Shown one piece after another: positions 1 to 13,400 of a DNA stretch of 64,000 nt (positions within the stretch are counted from its first letter, which is position 1; every line of letters begins with the position of its first letter). The translations under genes and the position numbers were made by a program. The DNA lies in the NCBI GenBank assembly GCA_009869945.1, contig WIXG01000059.1, positions 124,001 through 188,000 on the forward strand. The letters run 5' to 3'. The stretch comes from Mesaphorura yosii. Taxonomy: Eukaryota > Arthropoda > Collembola > Poduromorpha > Tullbergiidae. The notes below the pieces were generated by a model. That model saw nothing but the letters and a program-made list of their open reading frames with translations. It did no database searches and had not been told where the DNA came from.

Positions 1-626
1 TCAATTACAACAAGCTACGGGATCCTGCGTACAAAGCCCTTTGTGATATCTCCGAGTCCATTCGATGCTCCGATGTGCTAACATCCAGGTTTGAATCCAA
101 GTCTTTTTAGATCCAAATTCAAGCCATGCATTTGAAGCTCAGCATTAATTTAGCGGTTTCTGCTATTTAAGTTACAGCAAAGGATTTGGGATACTTGGAA
201 CATTTCTCAGGGAGAGTTCACCGCTGTTACAATCCAACGGTGTTTATGGATTAGTTATGTACACTGTCTTCGTATTTACTTGTAAGTTTCTTGACCGACA
301 GAGTGCCTGTATGCTGTAAGCTGACATTGATCAGTTGAATAAGTTCATGTCTATCCATTGCAGGTATTTATCCATCAAGATTTCTAGCCAAACTACAACT
401 CCTCATCGCCATTGTATCCTGCATCGTCACTGTCTATCTCGCCTACATCTTGTTCGTGGTTTTGGAAGAAGTTTGTGTAGTCTGCATGTCATCGTACTTG
501 ATTAATGTTCTCCTGTTGATATTTTCCATCAAGTATCGATCTGCGGTGAATGCTCATATGGAGTCTCAGTTTGGGTATTTCGACAATTCTAGTCTTGGTG
601 GAAAATCTGGCAAGAAGAAAGTATAA
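1..626 (+). CDS. VKORC1: Vitamin K epoxide reductase complex subunit 1-like, 3' part (5' end outside window)
   Basis: Three exons, <1-88, 178-281 and 364-626 (stop TAA 624-626), joined at AG/GT sites in consistent phase. The first encodes YKALCDISESIRCSDVLTSR-type sequence, holding the two loop cysteines (human Cys43 and Cys51 equivalents). The second gives KGFGILGTFLRESSPL. The third holds a membrane helix, the catalytic redox motif CVVC inside VCVVCMSSYLINVL, and a Lys-rich tail (KSGKKKV) suiting ER residence. Family role: a four-helix ER membrane thiol oxidoreductase that reduces vitamin K epoxide and quinone. The N-terminal helix and start codon lie before base 1. The exons are short and easily missed, but order, spacing and cysteines match the family closely. 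The gene runs convergently toward the BCR-like gene. A VKORC1-like paralogue (VKORC1L1) cannot be excluded. Confidence 0.9.
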
Positions 627-742
627 ATGTAGTCTAAGCAGAAGCAGAGGGCTTCCTTCTTCTTGTGAGGTGGTGAAACGGTCATTCCGGAGATAAAGTA
701 CTTCAAGTTTATTATCTTTCGTGATCAAATTATTAGCAGATG

Positions 743-748
743 AATAAA
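743..748 (+). terminator. Poly(A) signal AATAAA of the VKORC1-like gene
   Basis: A canonical AATAAA lies about 115 bases after the VKORC1-like stop codon, a normal 3'UTR length. It is the first such hexamer downstream of the stop. Confidence 0.6.
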
Positions 749-2268
749 CATAGTTTTGTACGTTTGATTTCAGAATCGAATGAATGATCATTTAAATTGA
801 GTGTATTGAAGTGTCGTCTTTAATTTTTGCACACTCATGACCACGACGTCAATGTGGGATAACACCATCAGCCACAGCAGCCTGAAATCCGAATGCTTGT
901 TGAAAACAGAGCTCATCAAATTTATTCACGCTAAAATATGTCATAAAAGTGGTAATCGTACTGAAGGAAAATTCATTTGCGACGGCTACATTGAAAATAG
1001 TCCAGTCAGACACCCAATCCAGGTTGTAGGCAGTAACTAAATATAAACCACAAACTGGGACTTCAACACGCCAAGAAAGCTTTAGCACATCACTAAATTA
1101 TTAATTAATTGGAAGTGTTGGAACTTCGAGGTGCCATGCGATGAAGATTTTTAATACGATGCAAGTGGTCAGTAAATAGTAACGGTTCTCGATACTCTAA
1201 AATACCCCACAGCTACTTAATACACATATAGTCGAAGAGTAATCTACATCTACTACATTGGATCATGGCACATTCTTATACGCTAGAACGGCAAAGTTGT
1301 AAATATCGCTTTAAAGTGTAGTTCGTTTTCGTTTAAGCCCAATCTGTCTTTCGTTTTCATTGTTTATGTCAAGATCGTTAGAGTCGATGGTTCCAATGTG
1401 CGTACGTTAACTATGTCATATGTCGTTTAAAAAAGTAGATACAAAAAATATCCTACATTGTAACTAGAATGGACATGACTTCTGGGCGCAGAGAATAATT
1501 CGCATTCAAGTTCGGCTAGCTAACTTCACGGTACGAAATTCACATACAAAAATATGGTACAGAAAACTACGAATAAGATTCACAACTACAATGACTAGGT
1601 ACGAAACCAGTACTAAAATTTCTTCACAAAATGCCTCTCATGCACAGGCGACGAGGCCACGAGCTAACACGAAATGGTATACAATGTTTACGTAAATACT
1701 TAATGAGCTATTACACGAGGGTTCACGCGAAGGCAAAGCGAACACACAATTTGCACAGTGAAATCAATTTTGTTTGACAGTTGTGGCTCGATACTGATTA
1801 CATACTACTCAGAAGGAAGGCACCAAAATCTCTAGAGATCATGACTTAATAGTATGCTTCGCTGCAATGGGATATGGTTCGGTTTACTTTGCCGTTCTTA
1901 AAACATTTTGAGTGTAATCGACTTGGTAAGCGAACCTAATAAATTACGTCCTCAGAGAGATCTCGTACAACCCCTGTCGTATCCACATTCGGAGTTACTG
2001 CGGCCATTCAAACGTTGCATCGTTTCCCTTACAAAACTGCCTTTGTGGGGTGTACTAAAAAAGGACGGCAAACGTTTTGGCCTAGGAAATGGAAAGGTTA
2101 GTATCGCGGTTTAAAAATTCAGTCCATGCTCAGTTAGGTTATAATTTTACAAGCTATTATAAAACCCTACATTCCTCACACAATGAGCTACCTTCCACAA
2201 AACTGAGGAGACTAAACTCGGAAAAACCAAGGCAGATGATGACTGCATAAGATTGGCTGCTCCCGCAA
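749..2268. other. Convergent intergenic / 3'UTR region
   Basis: This is the space between the convergent VKORC1-like and BCR-like genes. On the minus strand the first AATAAA after the BCR-like stop that I find is at 926-921 (TTTATT on +), which would give a BCR 3'UTR of about 1.3 kb reaching close to the VKORC1 poly(A) signal. Overlapping ORFs on both strands around 837-1088 resemble nothing I know. No RNA gene or repeat is seen. Confidence 0.4.
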
Positions 2269-5200
2269 CTAAACCGGTAACATGTGATCAGCTTCGGCTC
2301 TTCCGACGAGGAAGAAGTACAAAATTCCAGCCTGGGCCATGACATCAACCGTGCCAGCAGCCAGTAAATCTGTTCCTCCAACCCCTTCGTTCTTGATACC
2401 AGGGCGGAGCAAAGTTGGCCCAAAAACGGTTGCGAGGTTATGCAGTGACATCTTGTTATGATTTTCATGCTTGTTGACTCTGACAACACAAGACACAAAG
2501 CATAATTAAAGCACAGGGGCGCTTCGCGAAAGTTAGTTGAGTTTGTTCCAGTACTTACCGAACCATATGATCAAGGAGAAACATGATGTTGTGCTGGTTT
2601 ATTGGCGGAAGAGTAGAGAATAAATGTATTAAAGTCTTTCTTTTGTTTTCTTGGTCCTGTTGGTTAAAAGCTTCAAATAGTTTTGGGTACAACTCGTCGG
2701 TAAAGAGTGCTTCGGGTAACTCTCGAAGGTAAAGTTTAAGGGTTCCAGTCACAGAATGAATGTCAACGTCTTTCAACAGCTGCTCTGCTTCGTAAGAATC
2801 TGCAAGGAAAACATTGGTTGAAAGTATCCTAAATATGTAGGAATAAAGGAAATTCGTGCTAATTTAATATCTGATTGTTTACTTGTTTCAAATGCCTTCT
2901 TCAAACGTGATACATCAGACGTTGATCCCGAAACGCGATAAATGCCAACTTCATTCATTCCACGCCTTTCCACTTCACGAACACAGCTTGTCAAAATGAA
3001 GGGAACTTGTCGTTTCTCGCGTCTGGTGATATAGAAATTGTTACAGTTTCTATGCGTTGCGTTGAAGACAGTTAAGAGCATTATTACTACTTACTTGCAA
3101 ACTTGCGTTATTTTAGCTCCAAATAGTCCCGATGGCTTTGCGGTAGGCACACGACGAATTGTCATCTCAGAAGGAGTAAACTTTGTGGAGATTGTTAGCA
3201 CGTAGTCTTGTAGTTCAATTTTCTTTTCCGTTGTTGTGGAGGTCAGCCATGACCGATTGAGCTGACAATTCAGAGGTCAATTTAACATCGAAGAAGAGAT
3301 TTTGCAATTTTTCCATGTACGATTGCATTTGCAATTTCTTACCTCAATAGTCGTCTTTGCTCTTATTAGAGTGCCTTGCTTTGGATGGTCTTCGTAGAGA
3401 AGAACACGCAGGTTCTGTGCACCTTCTAGCTCTATAGTGAAATCTTGATTCCAGCATGGTTGAGTGCTTTCGCATATCATCTTTGTTTTCGCTTTTCTGA
3501 AAAAGTGCCCGTAAGAATCCACCTCGAGGCAAATGTATAAATCTAGGATATGGAAAGAAATAAATTGTTAACGCAATTCAAGATAGCTTTGGATGGGGAT
3601 GAAATATTAATTACCAGCAGCTCTCAAGATGCCCTTCAGTTGTCCAATCAGCACATAGAAGTCCCCAATTAATAAGTTCTCGTCTCGTCCGGTTCTCAGT
3701 AAGTACGAACCCATGTTAGTTTTTAAATGTTTCCGGCACGATGTTAACCAGTTTTGAAGTTCGTGCATACTTAGATTGGATGACACTGAGGGTTGACTCG
3801 TCTGTTGAATTTAAAATATGAAAGTAAGAAATGGTAGTATTATAGGGAAGGTATTATAGGAAAATTAAGTACCTTAAGAGTTTCGATAGCATCAACCCAT
3901 TGACTTCGTTCATATTCTGATGACAGGAAGAAAGTGTAGCTTCTTCCAGTGCCGGCTTTCACCTTGAAAACCAAGTTGGGCGAAGCCAATACCAACTGAG
4001 CTTCTAGTTCTGCGAGTTTCTTGCGCTGCTTTTCAGCTTTGGCCTTCTAATTTAAAAAACATGCTATCACCGTATCTGCCTCGTAGTCGTTAAATTGATT
4101 AAACCAAAATGTGTCAAACCTTTGAGTCGTCTCTACTAGTTTGCCGCTTAATTTGGTCTCGCACCGTAGAAGCTTGAGATCGCAGGGCAACCAAATTAAC
4201 AGTGTTAGATTCCCTTGGCTCATTCGATTCTTCAATGACAAGACATTCAGCTACTGGGATGTACCATTTCAGTTCGAATGTAAATTTTTCGCTTTTGCCA
4301 GAAGCCTAGACAGGACAGACTTGACTTACTTCTACATTGCGATTTGTGAAAATTTTGCATGTTTAGTCACTTACCTTGTATTTAGCACACACAAGCACAT
4401 CGTTGAACAGAAAAATGTGTCGCAGTTTCCTATGGCCTTCAGACAATTCAACTATGAATGAATTCTTCACGAGATGTCTTGGGTTCCGGTCCTGTCCCTG
4501 GTCACCAATGTTTGATAAATTTATTGTCCCAACTAATTGATTAAAGCATAATCTGTTTAATCTTACTGGAAATAGTTGCTCCGGTTGAATCATTTTAAAT
4601 TCAGTCACAAATGATTGGAAGTCCCTCAAGGCTGATTTCAATGGGAAGTAGTCGAAGTGTGAAGATGGCAAACATTTAAGCAAATCCTGTGAATTGAGAG
4701 ATACGAATGTTATTAGTAAGAACTAGAGAGCGCGATGTGAAAGATCGAACTTAATGAATACAAGAGTTATATAAAAGTACCTGTATGATTTCAACGTTCT
4801 TTTGCACTCTGGAAACTGGGCTATACAAAAGGGTCTCCAGTGACACTGCTTGGTTCTTATTCAGAGATCGAAGGCGGATATTCCGAGTGATTTCAGCAAA
4901 GTCTGCATTGTTTTGACTGCACTTGCGAACCGTATCAACAGCCCTTGAGTAATTCTGTAGGAACGCTCCATACACTCCAACCTCATGTGCCTGGAATGTA
5001 CAATTAGTAACACGAGAATGAGAATCAAGTTCAACTTCTGTTATATAATTTAGCTTACCAGGTTTTCAAAGCACTTTCCAACACCCGCTTGAACGGTCGG
5101 CTGCTGAATACCTTGTAAGAACTGCTGATGAAGTGTGAATAATTCAGGAATCTTGTAGAAGATTATATTGAATTCGTCTGTCGATAGCACAGGCTTGGAT

Positions 5201-7422
5201 GTTGCTAACGTTGCCTTCAAAGCCTTCATAAACTGAAGCATGACATTAAGGACTTCCACGTAGGCACTCTCGCTTTCCGCAATATTTGTCAGCATGTATC
5301 GAAATAGTGCGTATTTCTCTTGGTCTGCGGCTGTAATTGTTGGAGTTTCGTTCCTGGCGCTCCTCCCTTGGCTTCCGCTCGAAGACGGACCAAGACTGGA
5401 AGCGTCACTCGCGGCAGCAAAAACATCTGCGTTGAATGATACCCCAAAGGTTTGCAATCGACAACCCCAAACACTAAACTTTCAGTCTGCCTTTTCTCAT
5501 ACCTGAATTTTCGTAATTCGGGTCCACATTTTCAGCGTCTTTTGGTTCAGCTCCCTCAAAGTCACGATCAAAGGAAATGGCACGAAGGAGGGGTGGTTCA
5601 TCCTCCTCAGACTCGCCAGATGCCATGGACTCTTTCCTCTTGCCCTTGCTAAAAAATTAAAGAATTTCCATACATAAATGTGTCCCAACCCCCACTTGAC
5701 TGCTGGCTTGGCTTACCACAGAAAATAGTCAATGTTGACGTAGTTGGCTGAGTTTTTGTATTCCCCGTCTTTTCCTTCGTTTGGTAACGGACTACCGGTG
5801 AATTCTGCGTCCGACGTTGTACCAGAGCTTGTTGTCGTTACGCTGTGACCAGATATGACAGAGGACTGTGATTTAATTGTTGCCAGATCGTTGTTTGATA
5901 AAGTGTGTGCAGTTTCACGAGCGGCAGCTCTTTCTTTCTTCGTTAATGAACTGCCGGATGAGCTCGCCTGGTTCTTTTCCTCATCCAATAGGAGAACGTA
6001 ATCGTCTTCCTGATCAGGAGCCACTGTGTCGTACATTGGTTCACACTCAAGTTCATTTGGCTGCTCCAAACCTGCGTTCGAATTCTTTTTGTTCGGCAAC
6101 GAATTGTAGCTCGAATCTTGTCTGCCGGTCTCCTGAATTTCCTCTTGAAATTCCGGTTCTGGGGGCGGACTGTCGTAAATTTGGTCGATGTGTTCTTCGA
6201 ATTCCGCATCACACGGGTTGATGTATTCGGAAATGACAGGGTCTGCTGGATGGCGAGCCGCGTGCGCCTGAAAATAGCTTTTGTTCCTACTTCCAGTTGA
6301 GCCGGATCGCTTTGGCGTGAATTGCTCAATATTTTTGCTGGGAGTCACCGGCTTGTGGCTGGACTCCATTTTGTTAACCAAATCCAAGATTCTTGACCTC
6401 ACGTTCAGGTTCTCCCTTTCTGTCGAAGATGCTGGTGCCTGGTGAGCATGATTTGGAGATTGAGAATACGCCTTTGCCTCAGTGGCCTTTTCATCGTTTC
6501 TTGGAGATGGTTGTGGCAGTGGTAGTTTGTAGCCCTCAAAGCGTTTTCCGCCGCCCGAGGTGACGCTGTGGTTGGCAACCTTTGACACAGGAGCACAAGA
6601 TGCCTCGAAACCAGACGCAGGATGACTTCCACTGCTTGCACTACTGCTTTGACTGCTTGTTGTCCCGTTGCCACCAGCCGGCTTCTTCGAGTCGAAAATA
6701 ACGGGTCTATCAGCTCGAGCTTTGGCAACCGGGAATCCCGCTTTCCTTTTGTCTGAGCCCCCAAAGGTCGTCAATGGTTCATTGTCTTGGCTTATGGAAT
6801 GTTTGAAATGCTTCGGTGGTGGTCTCGGAGGCACCTTCATTCTTCCGTTGTGATCTGCCTGGTTTGACTCTCCATGACTAGCAGCGGTCTTCGCTTTCTC
6901 TACCCCATTGACTTCGATCACAGTCACAAAGTGGTCCGGGTCTTCCTCAGCTTGGTGATCTTCAGAGAGTTCTACATCCGACCTGTCGCCACTCCTCTCC
7001 TGAAGCTGATGGCTTTCAGCTTTCGCAGGACTTCGAGTCCCTTCATTTTGCTCACTGCCTTCTGATATGTCCTCGGTAGACTCGTCGATAGCTGAGTCGC
7101 GAACTCCTTGTGCGGCGAGAACTCTCCGCTCCAGCGTATCCTTGATGACATCTGTAATATCTCTCTCCTGTCTGTAGTTTCCGTTCGATTCTCGTCTGCT
7201 CGGGCCACTAGAAGGCTCGGATTTAAGTTTTTCGACTTCTTCCAACAGACTTTCCAAGAATTGCACATAAACTTGTTCCTTTTCCAATTCATCCTCCAGT
7301 TCCTGAACACGCTTCTTGTGCTTGCTCAAGTTATTCTTCACATCTTCCTCCCACGCTGTAGGAAGTTCACTTCCAGGAAACTTCTGAACCCAGACTTTGT
7401 TGAAGTCACTTATAGCACTCAT
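2269..7422 (-). CDS. BCR: BCR/ABR-type dual RhoGEF-RhoGAP protein (coiled coil-DH-PH-C2-RhoGAP)
   Basis: Fourteen coding exons: 7422-5717, 5648-5503, 5426-5059, 4990-4781, 4686-4567, 4497-4375, 4305-4120, 4046-3873, 3801-3615, 3542-3343, 3261-3095, 3022-2883, 2799-2559, 2479-2269. They total 4179 nt, 1392 aa plus stop. Residues ~1-70 form a BCR-like start (FNKVWVQKFPGSELP) and coiled coil. A ~500-residue Ser/Pro-rich disordered part follows, with Tyr motifs including YVNI (561-564). Then come DH (~654-840), PH (~858-1010), C2 (~1040-1150, LEVDSYGHFFRKAKTK) and RhoGAP (~1190-1370) with the arginine-finger motif GIYRVSG and KMSLHNLATVFGPTLLRP. Family role: GEF and GAP activity on Rho/Rac GTPases at membranes and junctions. 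The long N-terminus makes it BCR-like rather than short ABR-like; one arthropod gene probably represents both. Start codon context is AAGATGA. The C-terminus (HMLPV) is not the vertebrate STEV. Confidence 0.92.
4498..4566 (-). other. 69-nt in-phase intron in the DH-PH linker of the BCR-like gene
   Basis: Donor GTAAGA at 4566 and acceptor GACCAG at 4498 bound 69 nt with no stop in the reading frame. Removing it joins PEQLFP to GQDRNPRHLVK and restores the spacing seen in vertebrate BCR between the DH domain and the LLKDSFMVEL-type PH strand. Retention would add 23 residues without a frameshift. Confidence 0.65.
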
Positions 7423-10400
7423 CTTGAATCATTAACTCGCACTGCCGTCACTATTTTCAATTTTCACATCGCCTCCCGGAGAATTTACTCAAAATGTTGA
7501 AACGTTGTATTGATTTGTCGATACTCTCGGTATCAGGCTTTGCATTTATTTTCTTCCTATTTGAAGTTGTCCAAATTGAGATTTATCTGTAAACAAATAA
7601 AATTCACATTGTAAGGACTGAGCGGAACGATATGGCAATAAAAGCTCCAACATCGACTGCGGCGCAGAGTTATCTGAAAGGCACACTTGTACTCTGGTGC
7701 AAAGATACCAGTTGGGCACATATAATTTGAATGCCGGTACGATAAGCCATACCAAGCTGACTTCAATCTTCAAAGTTAATGTGAATAATAACTGCGATGT
7801 ATTCTAATGTGCATGTTGCATAATTGTGCAATCCTCAGTGACTTTGGACTATATTGTCGTCTATCGTCGCGGCACCAGTTTTGTCAGTCGGATTATTATC
7901 TAATCAAGCATGTAGGCGGTCAGCTCCGCATGGACTATGATCTGAAGATCTCACAATGGACTCAATCTGAATGATTGAAGACTAGATGCAGTATTAGTAT
8001 GCGTCATACCTGGAAAGACGGACAAGGCAGCAATAAGAGCCATTAGGAAATCCAGGAAGAAAAATCGTTCGTGAAAGCCCGAATTGGCTTAACCTTAACA
8101 GCGTCGCGAGCGTGGGGAGCAGGTAAATTTGTGCTGTTTACGTAAACTAGTGCGATTATGTTTACGGCGTTGTGAAATACTGCTCCTGAATGACTATGCG
8201 CTAATCATGTCAACTCATTATCGTGCATTGGCGCTTGGCATGAAATGATCAACAAAGAGTTTGTAGATTTCAGTGAGACGTTTTGTTGGGGTTTGATTAT
8301 CATGTGCCTGGCACTGTTGCAATGCAATAAACAGTGTAAACACCAATATCAAATAGCCGAAGCAGGATGACAGCAATGATCATTTGTACTTGTTGAATTG
8401 TTATGCTTGATGACTCATACTGAGTTCGGTTAAAAGAAGACGTCGCGTACCCCTTAGCATCGTATGATTGAAACTTTGAATCATGTCATGTCGCCTGTTA
8501 CGGAACTGAGGTTCTATGACGTGCACATAAATTTACAAGGAATTGGGCTGAAGACACTTGTATCTCGTCTACTCCTAAACGAACTGATGACAACAGCATA
8601 CAACCACGGGTAGGAAACTCCTGCAATGTCGCTTGAATGGTGTAGTTATTTTTAATAACTGATTATATGCGTTCACCGATCTCGAAGTTTATGTCAGATA
8701 AAGGCAAGTATGACTTTGATCTTTGATTACCTGAGTTTCGCAGTAGGACCGGTCACCTCATACCAAGAGTGAAGACTGAACGAAGGCTCTGGTATCTGGT
8801 TTGAATTGGCAAGTGGTAGTCTGGTTTGAGTGAAGAATTGGTCGGGTCCCGGTGTATTGGAAGACTTAGGGCTAATTTGCTTCTATCGTAGTCATCAAAC
8901 TTGATTTTGTGGGAGTAGCCTGGTTGACTTCCCCAACAAAAGAACAGACTAATAGCCGCTTACAAAACGATGAACACGTATGATGAATCTGATGGTCCTA
9001 TCTTTGTTCACATCGGAGCAAAGGGCTAGGAGTAAAAACACACTAATGTTAACTATCTTAGTGGGCGAATTCTTGACATTTATAATAAGGCGTAAGGACC
9101 TACCTTGGTTCTTTATGACATGCTGGTTATTGATATTGGCACTTAACTGGCGAACTTAATTGAACCGAGCATCGTAATAAATAGCGCACTACGACTACGG
9201 ATGGGGAATGAGTTGTGGACAACTGCGTGGAATACAAATATAGGTGCACTAAGGAATTATTAATTTGAAAATAGACGTAGGAATTGTCCTTTTGTGCGTG
9301 AAGACTTGTGAGTTGTGGCTCTTTATTTTTGTGTATGTGAGTTTGACAGAGTCAGTTGACTTGTACAGAGTGCAGGAGTGCAGAGATTAGTCAGGGAGGA
9401 AGGAAATGGGCTCGAGGAGATACGAAACTGCACGTACGGCCTGCGTACGTGGGCTCGCAGCAGATGCAGAATGCAGATGACGAGTTATTGCAATAGGGAA
9501 AATGATATATATTGCTGCTCGGGAGTGAATTCAATCTGTGTACACTCTGAAAGGGTTGTTGCCCATCAACTCAAGTCCAACACCCTCTTTAGCTTGCTGA
9601 ACTTATTTTATCTGATTCCGCATCGAACGCAAACTGATGGTTTACAGTCGCACCTACACCTGGTCCATCCATCACCAATGCGTGCGCACTGCATTGCATT
9701 CTGTGCTGCTTGCAATTCAAAGTGCAACAATGAAGTAGCTCTTGACTGCGGACTGGGTAGGCATAAACATTTCGTTAAGATTGCAAATTGTGTGTATGAG
9801 CAATTGGGAATGCGCATCAGTAGACTTGTCAGAAGTGTTTGAGATTTCCGCTAAGACGCGTTACAGGGTTATCATTAGCGAAAACCCAAATGTGAGTACG
9901 CGTTTACGATGGACCACTGCTCTCTGATTCTGATCAGTTCAAGGCTTCCATTGGGTTTAGTCTCAGTCGAGAATTTATATTAGTGTCATATTTTATGCAT
10001 TTCTTTGTCATTTTGAGAATAACGCTAGAAATTTCGCATGCAAGGCAAGGCCCAGTACGCTGAATTTGCGGATGACATGCAAACTTACCCTTATCTGAGT
10101 CAATTCGTTATCGTGTTTAAGTGTCGAAGACGCTTCGTAGTCGCTCCATATGCTAATCTCATTTGTCTTCACTTGTGCTGCGTGGTCGGAACAATTCAGT
10201 TCGGATTGATTTCATGGATAAAAGCTTTCAAATGACTGAGATGAGGTGATTTAGGATGCAAACAATGCAAAGATGATGATGGAGGCAATCGCAGAGCAGA
10301 TGTTGGGTCGATGTTTAGAGGAAAAATGTGGGCATTTATTGATCTCTTTTTTTCATCATTTTTTAAAATATTTTTGCATTCAACAAAATGCTAACTTGGT

Positions 10401-13400
10401 AAACAAGTGAGCTCTTTCTGAAATATAATCCAACGAACACTTAGATATAATATTATTTAACAATAACAAGCAAGAGCCAGTGTGCTGGCTGTTTTTAAAC
10501 GTAATTTTCTTTTTATCATCATCTTCGTACTATCTGTTTGACTTTTCTGCCACCGTTCATGTGGATTACACTCCGATTTTCTCCTTCATGCATCCTGTTG
10601 AATTCGGGTTCTTAAATATTTTGGTTTCATGATTACAATCTACTCAAGCACACACATTTCATGTTCAATAAAAAATACACAATGTTCTTCACCCGGTACA
10701 CTAGAAGAAAGTATTCATAATCTTACCGTATTCAGGATAATAATTAATTCAGACACAAGAAAAGTAACGAAGAAGAATAAATAAGATCAACTCGAATTCA
10801 GTAAACTTGGTATATTCTTCTTTCCGACCTTGCCCTACCTTAGGTCTATCACTGGGTCTCACCGGAACATCATTCACGTCTACCCCACGGAACCTACTCA
10901 AGCTCGCGGCCAACTCAGCAAACACAAAACACTTAACAGCTAATTAACTAGCAACTACCGTCCGACCTACTATTCGGGTGGCATTGGGAATACTACATAT
11001 TAAACAACACCGGCTAGTGAATACAGGCAATGGATAATACTTTGAATATGAACAGAAGAATATTTCACAACAGAACGAGTCCTTCATCCTTAAGATTAAG
11101 AGAATGAAACTTCATTACGCCAACCGCGCGGAATTCTGTCTCCCAGCCGCCGACTGCTCCTGATCTCCTTCATCGCGCCTTCGTTCTCGTATCAGCTCTT
11201 AGTAGACGTACTCTAAAACTTAGTTATAGCTTCACGTTGTCCTCAGACTAGCAACAATGACCTCTCATTGCCTCCCAAGTGAACAAATATCAATTAGCAA
11301 CACACAATAAATACAACGCTGGATTCTCATAATGTCAACAACCTTAATTTTAGATCAAGTCTTACAAATTAATTAATTTGGTAGAGGTACTCAATAAGTC
11401 GAATAACAGCTCAATTAAAGTCATTTGTTATGACTTAAGTCGAGGAGTTGAACGAGACGGCGTGGGAGAAAGAATTCCGGCGAGGGAGCGAACGGAGTAA
11501 ACCTCAACTTTCTCCAAGCGGTTGCATGTGGGTGGTCGTAATAATACCAACTGCGGTCAATCAAGGAAATGGTTACGAGTACAAACATGACTGGGTCTCG
11601 GGTGTGTGTGCTTAAGCTTAGTTGTACTATCCGAGCAGAGTGCAGTGAGTGAGTGAGTGTGAGTGTAAAGTGAAAGGGGTGAAAGTTCTACGCTTGTTTC
11701 TGAAACCCTTCGGCGGAGATGAGTAAATGGACACTTGCTCGTCTTCCTTAACCGTAATTGAAAAGAGTATTATCATTTCAACGTCACTATTTGTATATGT
11801 ATATACTCTCTCCATTCACACTACTCCTGTCACTCGAGGACACCTCCCGACCAACTGACAACGGGAGGCAACCAAAGAGAAAGTACGTGTACATGTTCAT
11901 CAGTCAATTAGTCACACACAAACGACCAGGCATCATTACATATTGCAAACCGGTGTACGTTTCGCGTCAGTTCAAATTAAACGTGAGAAGGAGTTGGAAC
12001 AGTAATTCGAGCAACAGTAACAGGTGACATGCGTCACACACTGGAAGAGGGAGTCGAGTCGGAGGAACGACTTTGAGAATTGAACGTGTGCGTTGCTGCT
12101 GCTACTTTGCAATGCAGACGGCTTGCAATTTTCTCACCTGTATGCCTGACACTAAATAACAACTCATGCAGGCATGAAATGGTAAGGAGTTACAATAGTT
12201 GGAATACTGTCTCAATAAATACTTGAAATTGAATTTACAAGAACGACGAGTGACACTTTACTTAGACTAGTTACTTTAAGTTACCGTGATAGTAAGTCAT
12301 CACAGTTTGAAGATGTCTTAGTATGGCATAATGGCATGCACCTAGATTGATTCATCTGCAGGAAGGAAACTGTCGTCCCGCAGTGCGTAGTAACGGTAAT
12401 CAGCTAAGTACGTATGCAGTGGAGAAAGTGAAAGATGGAAAGTGAGTTCGTCCGAGGAAGGAGAAACAAAAGTAGAACACCTTGAATGAAAGTGTGTAAG
12501 AACCGAAACATGACCTAGTAAAGCTAATATTGCTCACAAATATAAAAACCTTACTTTACTTAAAAAGTTGCATGTTAAGTACCTTTGGTTTGTCGTCAGC
12601 GAAACGGACGCTCTGCTCGACGTCCCTTCTTATTGATCTCGACGGGGTAACCCCCTGATTCTAGGATTAGTAGTACAAAGCACTCCTGCTTCGATTCATG
12701 CCGCAAACATTGGCGAAAATAGAGGCTAGTGGTGTCAGGTGTGTCGTGTCCTCGCTTGTTTAGGGTGCGTGAAAGTGCAATTTGGTGTGTGTAGTCGCAA
12801 TTGCAAGTATAGAACTCAGTGCTCAGACGGTGCAGGACGCACATTAGGACACTAATTGTGCATACTTAGCGAAAAGTGCTCGAAGGGGGTGGGAGTCGTC
12901 GGTTAGGAAGTTTAGACTAAGCACTAACGACATACATTAGACAAACCCACAACTCTTAAACTTGGTTAATATTTGATAATTGGAGAAGGTTGGATGTTTG
13001 AAGTTTCATTACGACTACAATATCCTCATAGACTCGTTCAGTGTACACTAACGCAGTTCGCTAATGTGCTCGAAACAAGTAAATAAATAGTTTTGGGATC
13101 AAGTCTTAGCACTTATCGAACACCAAGTCATATAATTGCGTAACACGTCTGCTCATGCAGTATATTTAATCTTTGTTTTCTAGGATCAACCTTTTAGTTT
13201 AGTGTAATAGCACGTAATAGCAATTAGTGGTAGTTTAGTCAATTAGTAATTAATAAGGAGTTACGCGAATAACCTGAAACATCATTTTTCTGGATTTTTG
13301 TGGTTAATTTTAGGTACTCACTTCGCAACCATTTCATGCCCAATGCTGAATGTCTTTATAATTCATGTTCATACATTTACATGCCGTGTCTGATGCTTAA

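Noticed and set aside
837..1088. Overlapping ORFs on both strands in the VKORC1-BCR convergent region
   Set aside because: The minus-strand one looks mildly hydrophobic, but there are no splice partners, homology or motif.
5877..6764. Several 110-130 codon ORFs overlapping BCR exon 1
   Set aside because: Frame shadows of the large real exon.
9378..9842. 154-codon ORF on + between BCR and PMCA
   Set aside because: No motif, odd Cys/Arg-rich composition, no splice context. A rough estimate from stop-codon frequency gives one or two ORFs of this size by chance in 64 kb over six frames.
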